Assembly (NCBI RefSeq): GCF_030651995.1
Contig: NZ_JAUSBN010000065.1
Coordinates: 1-36,424 of the forward strand
Length of the DNA: 36,424 bases
DNA from: Reyranella sp.
GTDB taxonomy: Bacteria > Pseudomonadota > Alphaproteobacteria > Reyranellales > Reyranellaceae
Reading direction: 5' to 3'
Shown here piece after piece: positions 27,361 to 34,645 of this stretch. The notes under the pieces are model-generated. The model saw nothing but the letters and a program-made list of their open reading frames with translations. It was not told the DNA's origin and searched no databases. Position numbers and translations under genes: made by a program. The number at the start of each line of letters is the position of its first letter. Positions within the stretch are counted from its first letter, which is position 1.

Positions 27361-27675
27361 GTGATCGTCGACCATCGAACCTACGAGCTGCAGCCCGGCC
27401 GCCTGCGCGATTTCCTCGCGCTCTACGAAAAGGAGGGCTTGCCGGTCCAGCTCAAGCATCTCGGCAACCTCGTCGGCTACTACACGACCGAGGTCGGCAA
27501 CGTGAACGAGATCGTTCACATGTGGGGCTATACGGATCTTGCCGACCGCACGAAGCGTCGCGCCGCGATGGCCGCCGATCCCGCGTGGCAGGCTTATTTG
27601 CAGAAGAGCCGAGAATATATGAAGACGATGAATAACAAGATATTGGTGCCCACCACCTTCTCACCCACGAAGTAA
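27361..27675 (+). CDS. NIPSNAP family protein
   Basis: A 104-residue dimeric alpha/beta-barrel protein. I start at GTG 27361 with GGGAGGG 7 nt upstream; it opens directly with VDHRTYELQPGRLRDFLALY, the family's first strand and helix. NEIVHMWGYTDLADRTKRRA is the conserved middle block. Function in bacteria is unknown, though members often accompany catabolic enzymes. It is 16 bp ahead of the ThDP enzyme gene and almost surely co-transcribed, so it may modulate or complement that enzyme. Confidence 0.88.
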   Translation: MIVDHRTYELQPGRLRDFLALYEKEGLPVQLKHLGNLVGYYTTEVGNVNEIVHMWGYTDLADRTKRRAAMAADPAWQAYLQKSREYMKTMNNKILVPTTFSPTK

Positions 27676-27691
27676 GGGAAAGATCTCCAAC

Positions 27692-29380
27692 ATGGCTTCC
27701 GCACACCCGCGCCGCAGCGGCGCGCAGGTTCTGATCGACCAGCTGCGTATCCACGGCACCGACACGATCTTCGGCGTGCCCGGCGAGAGCTACCTGGCCG
27801 CCCTCGACGCGCTTTACGCGCAACGCAATTCCATTCGCTACGTGATCTGCCGCCAGGAAGGTGGCGCCTCCTACATGGCCGAGGCCTACGGCAAGCTGAC
27901 CGGCAAGCCGGGCGTCTGTTTCGTCACGCGCGGGCCCGGCGCCACCAATGCCAGCGTGGGAATGCATACCGGCTTCCAGGATTCGACGCCCATGATCCTG
28001 CTGGTCGGCCAGGTCGCGCGCGAACAGGCCGAGCGCGAGGCGTTCCAGGAAATCGACTATCGCCGCATGTACGGCCAGATGGCCAAGTGGGTGACCCAGA
28101 TCGAGGACGCAAGGCGCATCCCCGAGATCGTGAGCCAGGCTTTCCATCGCGCGATGAACGGCCGGCCGGGCCCCGTCGTCATCGCCCTGCCCGAGGACAT
28201 GCTGGTCGACGAGGTCGAGGTGGCCGATGCCGGCCCTTACAAGGTCGCGCGCGGCGCGCCCGCACCGGAGGACATGGCGTCGTTCCGCGACCTGCTTGCC
28301 GCGGCGAAGCAGCCGCTGGTCATCCTGGGCGGCGGCGGCTGGGACGCGAAGGCCTGCGATGACATCCGGGCGTTCGTCGAAGCCAACCACCTGCCGGTGA
28401 CGACGGCCTTCCGCAACCAGGACCTGATCGACAATCGCCACGACAACTTCGTCGGCGATCTCGGCCTCGGCGTGAACCCGCCGCTCGGCAAGCGCATCAA
28501 GGAGAGCGACCTCATCATTGCGATCGGTCCGCGTCTCGGCGAGGCCACCACCGGCGGCTACACCATGTTCGACGTGCCCGTGCCGGCGCAGAAGATGGTG
28601 CATGTGCATGCCGGCGCCGAGGAGCTGGGCCGCGTCTACCAGGCCACACTCCCGATCAACTCGGGCATGGCACAGTTCGCGGCGGCCGCGAAGGCGATGA
28701 AGCCGGTCGATGCCTCCGCCTGGAAGGCGGGCGTCGCTGCGGCGCGCGCCGACTACCTGAAGAACATCGAGCCGACGCCGCAGCCCGGCTCCGCCAACCT
28801 CGCGGAGATCGTGGGCTGGCTGAACAAGCGCCTGCCCGAGGACGTCATCGTCACCAACGGCGCAGGCAACTATGCCGGCTTCGTCCACCGCTTCTTCCAG
28901 TATCGCGGCTTCCGCACCCAGCTCGCGCCGACCAACGGTTCGATGGGCTACGGCGTGCCGTCGGCGGTGGCGGCCAAGGTCGCCGCGCCCGGCCGCACCG
29001 TCGTGTCGTTCAGCGGCGACGGCTGCTTCCTGATGAACGGGCAGGAGTTCGCGACCGCCGTCCAGCACGGCGCGAACGTGGTGTTCATCGTGGTCGACAA
29101 CGGGATGTACGGCACGATCCGCATGCATCAGGAGCGTGAGTATCCGACGCGCGTCCACGGGACCGAGCTGAAGAACCCCGACTTCGCGGCCTATGCCCGC
29201 GCCTTTGGCGGTCATGGCGAGACGGTCGAGCGCACTGCGGACTTCGAGGCGGCGTTCGAGCGCGCCCTGGCGGCCGGCAAGCCCTCGATCATCCATGTGA
29301 AGACGGATGCCGAGGCGATCACCTCGCGCATCACCATGAGCAAGCTCCGCGAGCAGGCGCTGGCGAAGCAGAAGCACTAG
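27692..29380 (+). CDS. thiamine-diphosphate-dependent enzyme (acetolactate synthase-like)
   Basis: A 562-residue three-domain enzyme. The N-terminal pyrimidine-binding domain has the catalytic Glu in RQEGGASYMAEAYG and GPGATNA. A central domain follows (QPLVILGGGGWDAKA), and the C-terminal pyrophosphate domain carries the Mg-ThDP motif from Asp443 (GDGCFLMN) to the VVDNGMYG block. It decarboxylates or ligates 2-keto acids. Acetolactate synthase proper usually has a regulatory subunit gene nearby; none is here. A specialised decarboxylase or lyase, perhaps an oxalyl-CoA or sulfoacetaldehyde type relative, is possible. A long perfect hairpin follows its stop. Confidence 0.92.
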   Translation: MASAHPRRSGAQVLIDQLRIHGTDTIFGVPGESYLAALDALYAQRNSIRYVICRQEGGASYMAEAYGKLTGKPGVCFVTRGPGATNASVGMHTGFQDSTPMILLVGQVAREQAEREAFQEIDYRRMYGQMAKWVTQIEDARRIPEIVSQAFHRAMNGRPGPVVIALPEDMLVDEVEVADAGPYKVARGAPAPEDMASFRDLLAAAKQPLVILGGGGWDAKACDDIRAFVEANHLPVTTAFRNQDLIDNRHDNFVGDLGLGVNPPLGKRIKESDLIIAIGPRLGEATTGGYTMFDVPVPAQKMVHVHAGAEELGRVYQATLPINSGMAQFAAAAKAMKPVDASAWKAGVAAARADYLKNIEPTPQPGSANLAEIVGWLNKRLPEDVIVTNGAGNYAGFVHRFFQYRGFRTQLAPTNGSMGYGVPSAVAAKVAAPGRTVVSFSGDGCFLMNGQEFATAVQHGANVVFIVVDNGMYGTIRMHQEREYPTRVHGTELKNPDFAAYARAFGGHGETVERTADFEAAFERALAAGKPSIIHVKTDAEAITSRITMSKLREQALAKQKH

Positions 29381-29397
29381 ACGCAAGCAAGGCAAGG

Positions 29398-29436
29398 GGC
29401 CGGACGCAAGCCCGCCTATCGGGCTTGCGTCCGGCC
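29398..29436 (+). terminator. 17-bp perfect hairpin after the ThDP enzyme gene
   Basis: GGCCGGACGCAAGCCCG and its exact complement flank the loop CCTAT. The stem is very stable, but no T-run follows (ATCGCCGCCC), so it may be a terminator of the non-canonical kind or an RNA-stabilising 3' end. The descending arm also holds the likely -35 box for metZ. Confidence 0.6.
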
Positions 29437-29453
29437 ATCGCCGCCCTTATAGA
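29425..29453 (+). promoter_or_regulatory. probable promoter of the riboswitch-metZ transcript
   Basis: TTGCGT (29425-29430), 17 bp, then TATAGA (29448-29453). Transcription would start near 29460, exactly where the SAM-II aptamer begins. This positional fit supports the call more than the box sequences do. Confidence 0.5.
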
Positions 29454-29460
29454 GGCGGTC

Positions 29461-29516
29461 CGTGGAGATTTGAGCCGACCGGCTTGCGACCACGTTAAAC
29501 ATCGCTAAAAGGTCGG
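29461..29516 (+). ncRNA. SAM-II riboswitch aptamer
   Basis: The element matches the alphaproteobacterial SAM-II consensus. P1 is CGTGG (29461-29465) with CCACG (29490-29494). The loop segment CCGACC (29475-29480) pairs with GGTCGG (29511-29516) to close the pseudoknot. The conserved ATTTGAGCCG, CGTTAAAC and CGCTAAAAGG stretches are all present. It binds S-adenosylmethionine and should lower expression of the downstream metZ when SAM is plentiful. The gene context (homocysteine synthesis) agrees with the known distribution of this class. Confidence 0.93.
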
Positions 29517-29526
29517 AGGTGCTCGC

Positions 29527-29558
29527 AAAGCCCCCGTCCTTCCAGGTCGGGGGCTTTT
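29527..29558 (+). terminator. intrinsic terminator in the metZ leader (riboswitch expression platform)
   Basis: AAAGCCCCCG and CGGGGGCTTT form a G/C-rich stem followed by TTTT, 11 bp after the aptamer and 45 bp before the metZ start. Its 3' side includes a second GGTCGG (29545-29550) identical to the pseudoknot strand of the aptamer. That offers a route to competing pairings and SAM-controlled termination. Confidence 0.8.
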
Positions 29559-29603
29559 CGTTTGCGCTGCCGGAAAGGGCGCGCGGCGAGACAGGAGAGT
29601 GTG

Positions 29604-30815
29604 ATGGACGGTTCGATTCCCGTGAAGAAGGCGCAGGCCGACGTTTCGAAGTGGCGCACCCAGACCCGCGCGGTGCGCGGCGGCCAGATCCGCAGCAATT
29701 TCGACGAGACGTCCGAAGCGCTGTTCCTGACCTCGGGTTATGCCTATTCGAGCGCCGAGGAGGCCGAGGCCACCTTCAAGGGCGAGAGCAACCACTACCA
29801 GTATTCGCGCTTCGGCAATCCGACCGTCACCATGTTCGAGAACCGGCTGGCCGCACTTGAAGGCGCCGAGGCCTGCCGCGCCACCTCGACCGGCATGTCG
29901 GCGGTGTTCTTCGCGCTGCTGGCGCTGCTCAAGTCGGGCGACCGCATCGTCGCCGCGCGCCAGCTCTTCGGCTCCTGCCACTACATCGTGGCCGACCTGC
30001 TGCCGAAGTATGGCATCCAGAGTGTGCTGGTCGACGGCGGCGATCTCGCACAGTGGGAGAAGGCGCTCGCCAAGCCGACGCAGGCCGTGCTGTTCGAATC
30101 GCCCTCCAACCCGATGCTCGACATCGTCGACGTGAAGGCGGTGTGCGACCTCGCGCACAAGGCCGGCGCCAAGGTCGTGCTCGACAACGCCTTCGCCACG
30201 CCGATCCTGCAGCGGCCGCTCGAATTCGGCGCCGACGTCGTGGTCCACTCCGCCACCAAGTACATCGACGGCCAGGGCCGCACCCTGGGCGGCGCCGTGC
30301 TGGGCTCGAAGGAGTTCATCATCGACAAGCTGCAGCCGATCATCCGCAACACCGGACCCTCGCTCAGCCCGTTCAACGCCTGGGTGCTGGTAAAGGGCCT
30401 CGAGACGCTGGGTCTGCGCGTCGAGCGCCACTGCGCCAACGCCCGACGCGTTGCCGATGCGCTGGCCGCCCATCCGGCGATCGGCCGCGTGCTCTATCCC
30501 GGCCGCCCCGACCATCCGCAGCATGCGCTGGCCGCCAAGCAGATGTCCGACTTCGGCGGCGTGGTGACGTTCGACGTCAAGGCGGGCAAGCCGGCCGCGT
30601 TCGCGGCGCTGAACCGCCTGCAGCTCGTCGACATCTCGAACAATCTCGGCGACGCCAAGAGCCTGGTCACGCATCCGGCGACCACGACGCACATGCGCAT
30701 CGGCGCCGAGGAGCGCGCGAAGCTCGGCATCACCGACGGCACGGTCCGCATCTCTGTCGGTCTCGAGGATGTCGAGGACATCGTCGCCGACCTGGTGCAG
30801 GCACTGGGCGGCTGA
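29604..30815 (+). CDS. metZ: O-succinylhomoserine sulfhydrylase
   Basis: A 403-residue PLP enzyme of the Cys/Met metabolism family. It makes homocysteine directly from O-succinylhomoserine and sulfide. ATG 29604 has AGGAGA 5-6 nt upstream. PLP-binding Lys219 is in VVHSATKYIDGQG; the conserved YSRFGNPTV, ATSTGMSAV and FESPSNPMLD blocks are all visible. The C-terminal ISVGLEDVEDIVADLVQAL is typical. The QTRAVRGGQIRSNFDETSEA opening matches MetZ rather than MetB. Control by the SAM-II riboswitch upstream fits product-pathway feedback. An O-acetyl-homoserine preference cannot be excluded. Confidence 0.93.
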   Translation: MDGSIPVKKAQADVSKWRTQTRAVRGGQIRSNFDETSEALFLTSGYAYSSAEEAEATFKGESNHYQYSRFGNPTVTMFENRLAALEGAEACRATSTGMSAVFFALLALLKSGDRIVAARQLFGSCHYIVADLLPKYGIQSVLVDGGDLAQWEKALAKPTQAVLFESPSNPMLDIVDVKAVCDLAHKAGAKVVLDNAFATPILQRPLEFGADVVVHSATKYIDGQGRTLGGAVLGSKEFIIDKLQPIIRNTGPSLSPFNAWVLVKGLETLGLRVERHCANARRVADALAAHPAIGRVLYPGRPDHPQHALAAKQMSDFGGVVTFDVKAGKPAAFAALNRLQLVDISNNLGDAKSLVTHPATTTHMRIGAEERAKLGITDGTVRISVGLEDVEDIVADLVQALGG

Positions 30816-30837
30816 CGCCGGCCGTCGGGAGGGGGAT

Positions 30838-31449
30838 ATGGCGCTTTCGGCCGACCTGTGGGCGGCGAATGCCGACCTGGCCTCGCGCATCCTGTCGCAC
30901 GGTTTCGTGCGCGGGCTGCGGGACGGCTCGCTGCCGATCGAGTGCTTCAAGGGCTATGTCGCGCAGGACGCCTATTTCCTCGAAGCCTTCGCGCGCGCCT
31001 ACGCCTTCTGCCTCGCCAATTCCCGGTCGCGCGAGGACCTGTACGGGTTCGCCGGCCTGATCGCGGGCGTGCTGCAGGAACTAAAGCTGCACAAGGGCTA
31101 CGCCGAACGCTGGCGGGTCGACCTCGACGGCGTCGCGCCCGTCGAGGCGACGCGCGCCTATGTCGACTTTCTCCTCGAGACGGCGCGGCGCGGCGATCTC
31201 GGCGAGACGATCGCGGCGATGACGCCGTGCATGCGGCTCTATGCGTTTCTCGGCCGTTCGCTGGCCGCCAACAGCGTGGCCAAGCTCTATTCGGAATGGG
31301 TGAAGACCTATGCCGATCCGGACTTCGAGGCGCTGGCCGCCCAACTCGAGACCCTTCTCGATCTCCATGCCGAAGACACCGAGGCCGTGCGCGCCAACTA
31401 CCGCCGCGCCATGGAACTCGAACTCGGCTTCTTCGCCGCCCACGTCTAG
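30838..31449 (+). CDS. TenA family protein (thiaminase II-like)
   Basis: A 203-residue heme-oxygenase-fold protein. The start is ATG 30838 with GGGAGGGGG just before it. Three catalytic positions of TenA are in place: Asp44 in YVAQDAYFLEAF, Cys131 in MTPCMRLYAFLG and a Glu in the C-terminal MELELGFF. These match B. subtilis TenA Asp44, Cys135 and Glu205. TenA salvages the thiamine pyrimidine by hydrolysing amino-pyrimidines. It follows metZ by 22 bp and so is probably under the same SAM-II control. The ThDP enzyme gene is close by, but no other thiamine gene is visible. Confidence 0.88.
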   Translation: MALSADLWAANADLASRILSHGFVRGLRDGSLPIECFKGYVAQDAYFLEAFARAYAFCLANSRSREDLYGFAGLIAGVLQELKLHKGYAERWRVDLDGVAPVEATRAYVDFLLETARRGDLGETIAAMTPCMRLYAFLGRSLAANSVAKLYSEWVKTYADPDFEALAAQLETLLDLHAEDTEAVRANYRRAMELELGFFAAHV

Positions 31450-31471
31450 GCGCCACTGAGAGTCTTCGTCT

Positions 31472-31921
31472 CTAAAGCGGCGCCAGTCTTTCCATCGAGC
31501 GGTCGAGGGCGCCGTGCAGGTCGGCGGTCAGCTTCGCGCCCATCGCCGTCCGCACTTCCTGTTCGGCCTCCGCCCACAGCGGCAGAGCGCGCTTGAACAG
31601 GGCGCGGCCGGCGAGCGTCGCGACCAGCTCATGCCGGCGCTTGTCGCCTGCTACCGCCCGTTCGAGCACACCGGAGGCCAGCAGCGGTCGCAGGTTGCGC
31701 GTCAGCGTGGTGCGATCGGTCGCGAGGAGTTCGGACAGTTGGGTGATGCTGACCGGGCCGCGCGAGATCACGTGGGCGAGAAGGGAGAACTGGGAGATGC
31801 GCAGGCCGGTCGGCGTCAGGTGCCGGCTGTAGATCTGCGTCACCCGCCGCGCCGCGCTGCGCACGCGAAAGCAGGTGCACTCGGCAGGCGACAGGCGAAG
31901 CGGAGGAGGAACGGAATTCAT
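31472..31921 (-). CDS. MarR family transcriptional regulator
   Basis: A 149-residue winged-helix repressor. I use ATG 31921, which matches the family's length. The DNA-binding part reads ITQLSELLATDRTTLTRNL with the wing LERAVAGDKRRHELVATLAG. It is divergent from the PaaI-type thioesterase gene (79 bp), the classic layout for a MarR protein controlling its neighbour and itself. A CxC-like pair (ECTCF) lies near the N-terminus, which could respond to oxidants, although that is speculation. Confidence 0.9.
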   Translation of the reverse strand: MNSVPPPLRLSPAECTCFRVRSAARRVTQIYSRHLTPTGLRISQFSLLAHVISRGPVSITQLSELLATDRTTLTRNLRPLLASGVLERAVAGDKRRHELVATLAGRALFKRALPLWAEAEQEVRTAMGAKLTADLHGALDRSMERLAPL

Positions 31922-31965
31922 GGACCTGAGACTATCGCCGCTTCTTGTGTCGGCAAAGGCGCAAT

Positions 31966-31977
31966 GTGTATATGCAC
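31966..31977. promoter_or_regulatory. candidate MarR operator
   Basis: GTGTATATGCAC is an inverted repeat matching at 10 of 12 positions. It lies in the short gap between the marR-like and thioesterase genes, in the only AT-rich patch there. Position and symmetry suggest the regulator's site. Confidence 0.4.
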
Positions 31978-32000
31978 TTAAAATCATGACGGAGAAGGGC

Positions 32001-32474
32001 ATGGCTTCGGAAGCTGGATATGGCGTGGTGCCGATCGAGGAGGCACGCACCCTGGACGGGCTGGATCTGTTCAGGGGCCTGCTGGAGGGACGCTATCCGG
32101 CGCCGCCGATCACCAAGACCCTGGGGTTCAACCTCATCGAAGTCGACGCCGGCCGCGTCGTCTTCGGCTACACGCCGGTCTTCGACCATTACAATCCGCT
32201 GGGCTCGGTTCATGGCGGTGTCGCCGCCACCCTGCTCGATTCGGTGATGGGCTGCTGCATCCATACGATGCTGAAGGCCGGCAGCGGCTACACGACCGTC
32301 GAGATCAAGGTCAACTACGTCCGCGCCATGACCGACAGGACGGGGCCGGTCCGGGCCGAGGGCAAGGTCATCACCGTCGGCTCGCGCATCGCGACGTCCG
32401 AGGGCCGCCTGACCGACGCCGCCGGCAAGCTGCTCGCCCATGGCACGACCACCTGCCTGATCTTTCCGATTTGA
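32001..32474 (+). CDS. PaaI family hotdog-fold thioesterase
   Basis: A 157-residue acyl-CoA thioesterase. GGAGAAGG directly before ATG 32001 fixes the start; ATG 31986 is a weaker alternative. The hotdog helix motif is PLGSVHGGVAATLLDSVMG, with the usual HGG and Asp. YTTVEIKVNYVRAM and ISTSEGRL-like ATSEGRLTDAAGK complete the fold. It hydrolyses CoA thioesters, possibly aromatic. The divergent MarR gene probably controls it in response to an aromatic or acyl-CoA ligand. Confidence 0.92.
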   Translation: MASEAGYGVVPIEEARTLDGLDLFRGLLEGRYPAPPITKTLGFNLIEVDAGRVVFGYTPVFDHYNPLGSVHGGVAATLLDSVMGCCIHTMLKAGSGYTTVEIKVNYVRAMTDRTGPVRAEGKVITVGSRIATSEGRLTDAAGKLLAHGTTTCLIFPI

Positions 32475-32488
32475 GCTAGTGTGGCGGC

Positions 32489-33397
32489 ATGCAGAATGCG
32501 GCCGCCGAACAAAGACTCCTGAAACTCTCCATCGCCGTCACCATAGGGGTGGCGTCGGTCGGCGTCGTGTTCGGTCTGCTGTCAGGGTCGATGTCGATCG
32601 TGTTCGACGGCGTCTTCTCGGCGATCGATGCCGCCATGTCCGGCCTCGCGCTGTTCGTTTCGCGCCTCGTCAGCCGCGTCGCCGAGAACCGCCGCTTCCA
32701 GTTCGGCTACTGGCACATCGAGCCGATGGTGCTGGCCTTCAACGGCGGCACGCTGATGCTGCTCTGCTTCTACGCCTTCCTGAATTCCATCGACAGCCTG
32801 CTGGCCGGTGGCCGGCAACTCAATTTCGATTGGGCCATGGCCTATGCCGCCGCCGTCGGCCTCGTGGCGTTCGGCATGTTCTTCTACGCACGGCACCGCA
32901 ATCGGCAGATCGGGTCGGATTTCGTGCGCCTCGATGTACAGAGCTGGTTGATGTCGGCCGCCATCACCTCGGCGCTGCTGCTGGCGTTCGCGGTCGCGTG
33001 GGGCCTCGAGGGCACCCGCTACGCCCATCTCACGCCCTATGCCGACCCGCTCATCCTGGCTGTGCTGTCCCTCATCCTCGTCTTTGTGCCGATTCACACA
33101 GTGCGCCGGGCGCTGACCGAGATCCTGCTGATTACGCCGCCCGAACTCGACGCTCGGGTCCGGCAGGTTCTGGACGAGGTCGTCGCCCGGCACGGCTTCA
33201 AGACCTACACCAGCTACGTGGCGAAGGTCGGCCGCGCCCAGTTCATCGAGATCCATGTCGTCGTGCCGCCCGAGAGTCCGATCGACAGCGTGGGTGAGGC
33301 AGATGCCATCCGGCGCGAGATCGCGGAGGCGATCGGCGGCGAAAGCCCGCACCGCTGGCTCACGATCGACTTCACCGCCGATCCCAGGTGGCTGTAG
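32489..33397 (+). CDS. cation diffusion facilitator family transporter
   Basis: A 302-residue CDF protein with six probable helices and a C-terminal cytoplasmic domain (about residues 205-302, LLITPPELDARVRQVLDEVV onward). The helix-2 site reads FDGVFSAIDAAMS, with D-x6-D spacing; the helix-5 block is RLDVQSWLMSAAITS. These are the metal-site positions, with Asp where zinc exporters often have His, so manganese or iron is possible. It starts 14 bp after the thioesterase stop. Export of a divalent metal by proton exchange is the expected role. Confidence 0.9.
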   Translation: MQNAAAEQRLLKLSIAVTIGVASVGVVFGLLSGSMSIVFDGVFSAIDAAMSGLALFVSRLVSRVAENRRFQFGYWHIEPMVLAFNGGTLMLLCFYAFLNSIDSLLAGGRQLNFDWAMAYAAAVGLVAFGMFFYARHRNRQIGSDFVRLDVQSWLMSAAITSALLLAFAVAWGLEGTRYAHLTPYADPLILAVLSLILVFVPIHTVRRALTEILLITPPELDARVRQVLDEVVARHGFKTYTSYVAKVGRAQFIEIHVVVPPESPIDSVGEADAIRREIAEAIGGESPHRWLTIDFTADPRWL

Positions 33398-33458
33398 ACG
33401 GGTTTGACCTTTTGGCTGGAAACTCCCATGTCAGAGGCCGGAAGGAATTCACCCGAGC

Positions 33459-33851
33459 ATGTACAAAGCCACCACCCGTGCCATCCAGGTGACCGTCGAG
33501 CCGCAATATCTGCCCGACCAGTCGGAGCCCGCGAAGTCGCAATACGTCTGGGCCTATACCGTGCGCATCGAGAACGGCGGTGATGTCGCGGTGCAGTTGC
33601 GCAGCCGGCACTGGAAGATCACCGACGGCCTCGGCCGGCTCCAGGAGGTCAAGGGTCCCGGTGTCGTGGGCAAGACGCCCTTGCTGCGCCCCGGCGAGGT
33701 GTTCGAGTACACTTCCGGAACACCACTTTCCACGCCATCCGGGATCATGGGCGGCACGTATCAGATGGTCGACGAGGCGGGCGAGAAGTTCGACATCGAG
33801 ATTCCGACCTTTTCGCTCGACACGCCGACGGTGCAGCGCAGCCTGAATTAG
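33459..33851 (+). CDS. apaG: ApaG protein (DUF525)
   Basis: A 130-residue single-domain protein of the beta-sandwich ApaG family. The characteristic stretch PGVVGKTPLLRPGEVFEYTS and the Gly-rich STPSGIMGGTYQM are present, as is the N-terminal TRAIQVTVEPQYL and RHWKITD. ApaG is linked to Co2+/Mg2+ homeostasis by mutant phenotype in enterobacteria, but its biochemical role is unclear. It precedes folE by 27 bp, perhaps in one transcript. Confidence 0.96.
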   Translation: MYKATTRAIQVTVEPQYLPDQSEPAKSQYVWAYTVRIENGGDVAVQLRSRHWKITDGLGRLQEVKGPGVVGKTPLLRPGEVFEYTSGTPLSTPSGIMGGTYQMVDEAGEKFDIEIPTFSLDTPTVQRSLN

Positions 33852-33878
33852 GCCGCCCGGATCAAGGGGAGTAAGACG

Positions 33879-34505
33879 ATGAACAAGATGGCGAAGCCGC
33901 GCGAGGTCGTTTCGCTCGCCACCGGCCAGTCCCGGCCTTCGCGCGAGGAGGCCGAGGCCGCCGTCCGCACGCTGATCCGCTGGGCCGGCGACGATCCCGG
34001 TCGCGAGGGTCTGGTCGGCACTCCCGACCGTGTCGTGCGCTCCTACGAGGAGTTCTTCGCGGGCTATGACCAAGATCCGCGCGACATGCTGCAGCGCACG
34101 TTCGAGGAGGTCGAGGGCTACGACGAGGTCGTGGCGCTGCGCGACATCCGGCTCGAATCGCACTGCGAGCATCACATGGTGCCGATCATCGGCAGGGTCC
34201 ATGTCGGCTACCTGCCGGACAAGCGCGTGGTCGGCATCAGCAAGCTCGCCCGTGTGGTCGATGCCTATGCCCATCGCCTGCAGATCCAGGAGAAGCTGAC
34301 GGCGCAGATCGCCAATACGCTGCAGGAAGTGCTCCAGCCGCGCGGCGTCGCCGTCGTCATCGAGGCGGCGCACCAGTGCATGACCACTAGAGGCGTGCAC
34401 AAGTCCGACGTCACCATGGTGACCAGCCGCATGCTGGGGGCCTTCCGCGACAATGGCGAGACACGGCGCGAATTCCTGAGCATGATCGGGCGGACTTCTA
34501 TTTGA
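33879..34505 (+). CDS. folE: GTP cyclohydrolase I (type IA)
   Basis: A 208-residue enzyme converting GTP to dihydroneopterin triphosphate, the first step of folate and biopterin synthesis. Zinc ligands Cys96, His99 (CEHH) and Cys167 (HQCMTTRGV) are spaced exactly as in E. coli (110, 113, 181). The substrate-binding blocks [19 protein letters not shown] and QEKLTAQIA are also present. GGGGAG sits 8 nt before ATG 33879. ATG 33888 is a possible alternative start. Confidence 0.97.
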   Translation: MNKMAKPREVVSLATGQSRPSREEAEAAVRTLIRWAGDDPGREGLVGTPDRVVRSYEEFFAGYDQDPRDMLQRTFEEVEGYDEVVALRDIRLESHCEHHMVPIIGRVHVGYLPDKRVVGISKLARVVDAYAHRLQIQEKLTAQIANTLQEVLQPRGVAVVIEAAHQCMTTRGVHKSDVTMVTSRMLGAFRDNGETRREFLSMIGRTSI

Positions 34506-34510
34506 TACCT

Positions 34511-34621
34511 ACCTCGTCCTGAGGAGCATGCCGCAGGCGTGCGTCTCGAAGGATGAGACACAACGGAGCTGTTGCCCACCCTTCGAGACGCCCCGCTTCG
34601 CGCGGCTCCTCAGGGTGAGGT
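34511..34621. repeat. nested palindromic intergenic repeat
   Basis: The outer arms ACCTCGTCCTGAGGAGC (34511-34527) and GCTCCTCAGGGTGAGGT (34605-34621) match at 15 of 17 positions. An inner pair, CGTCTCGAAGG and CCTTCGAGACG, is perfect. This unit is common between genes of Bradyrhizobium-like genomes. It fills the gap between folE and the deacetylase gene and could fold into a long stem in RNA. Confidence 0.85.
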
Positions 34622-34645
34622 CGGATAGAGCGGACAAGGGACATC

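Noticed and set aside
27452..29395. Minus-strand 647-codon open frame over the ThDP enzyme
   Set aside because: Shadow frame rich in Arg/His/Gly without motifs; the plus strand encodes a complete ThDP enzyme.
29519..29603. GTG just after the riboswitch GGAGG as a possible leader gene start
   Set aside because: The frame reads through the terminator hairpin and then runs out of frame with metZ; no conserved features.
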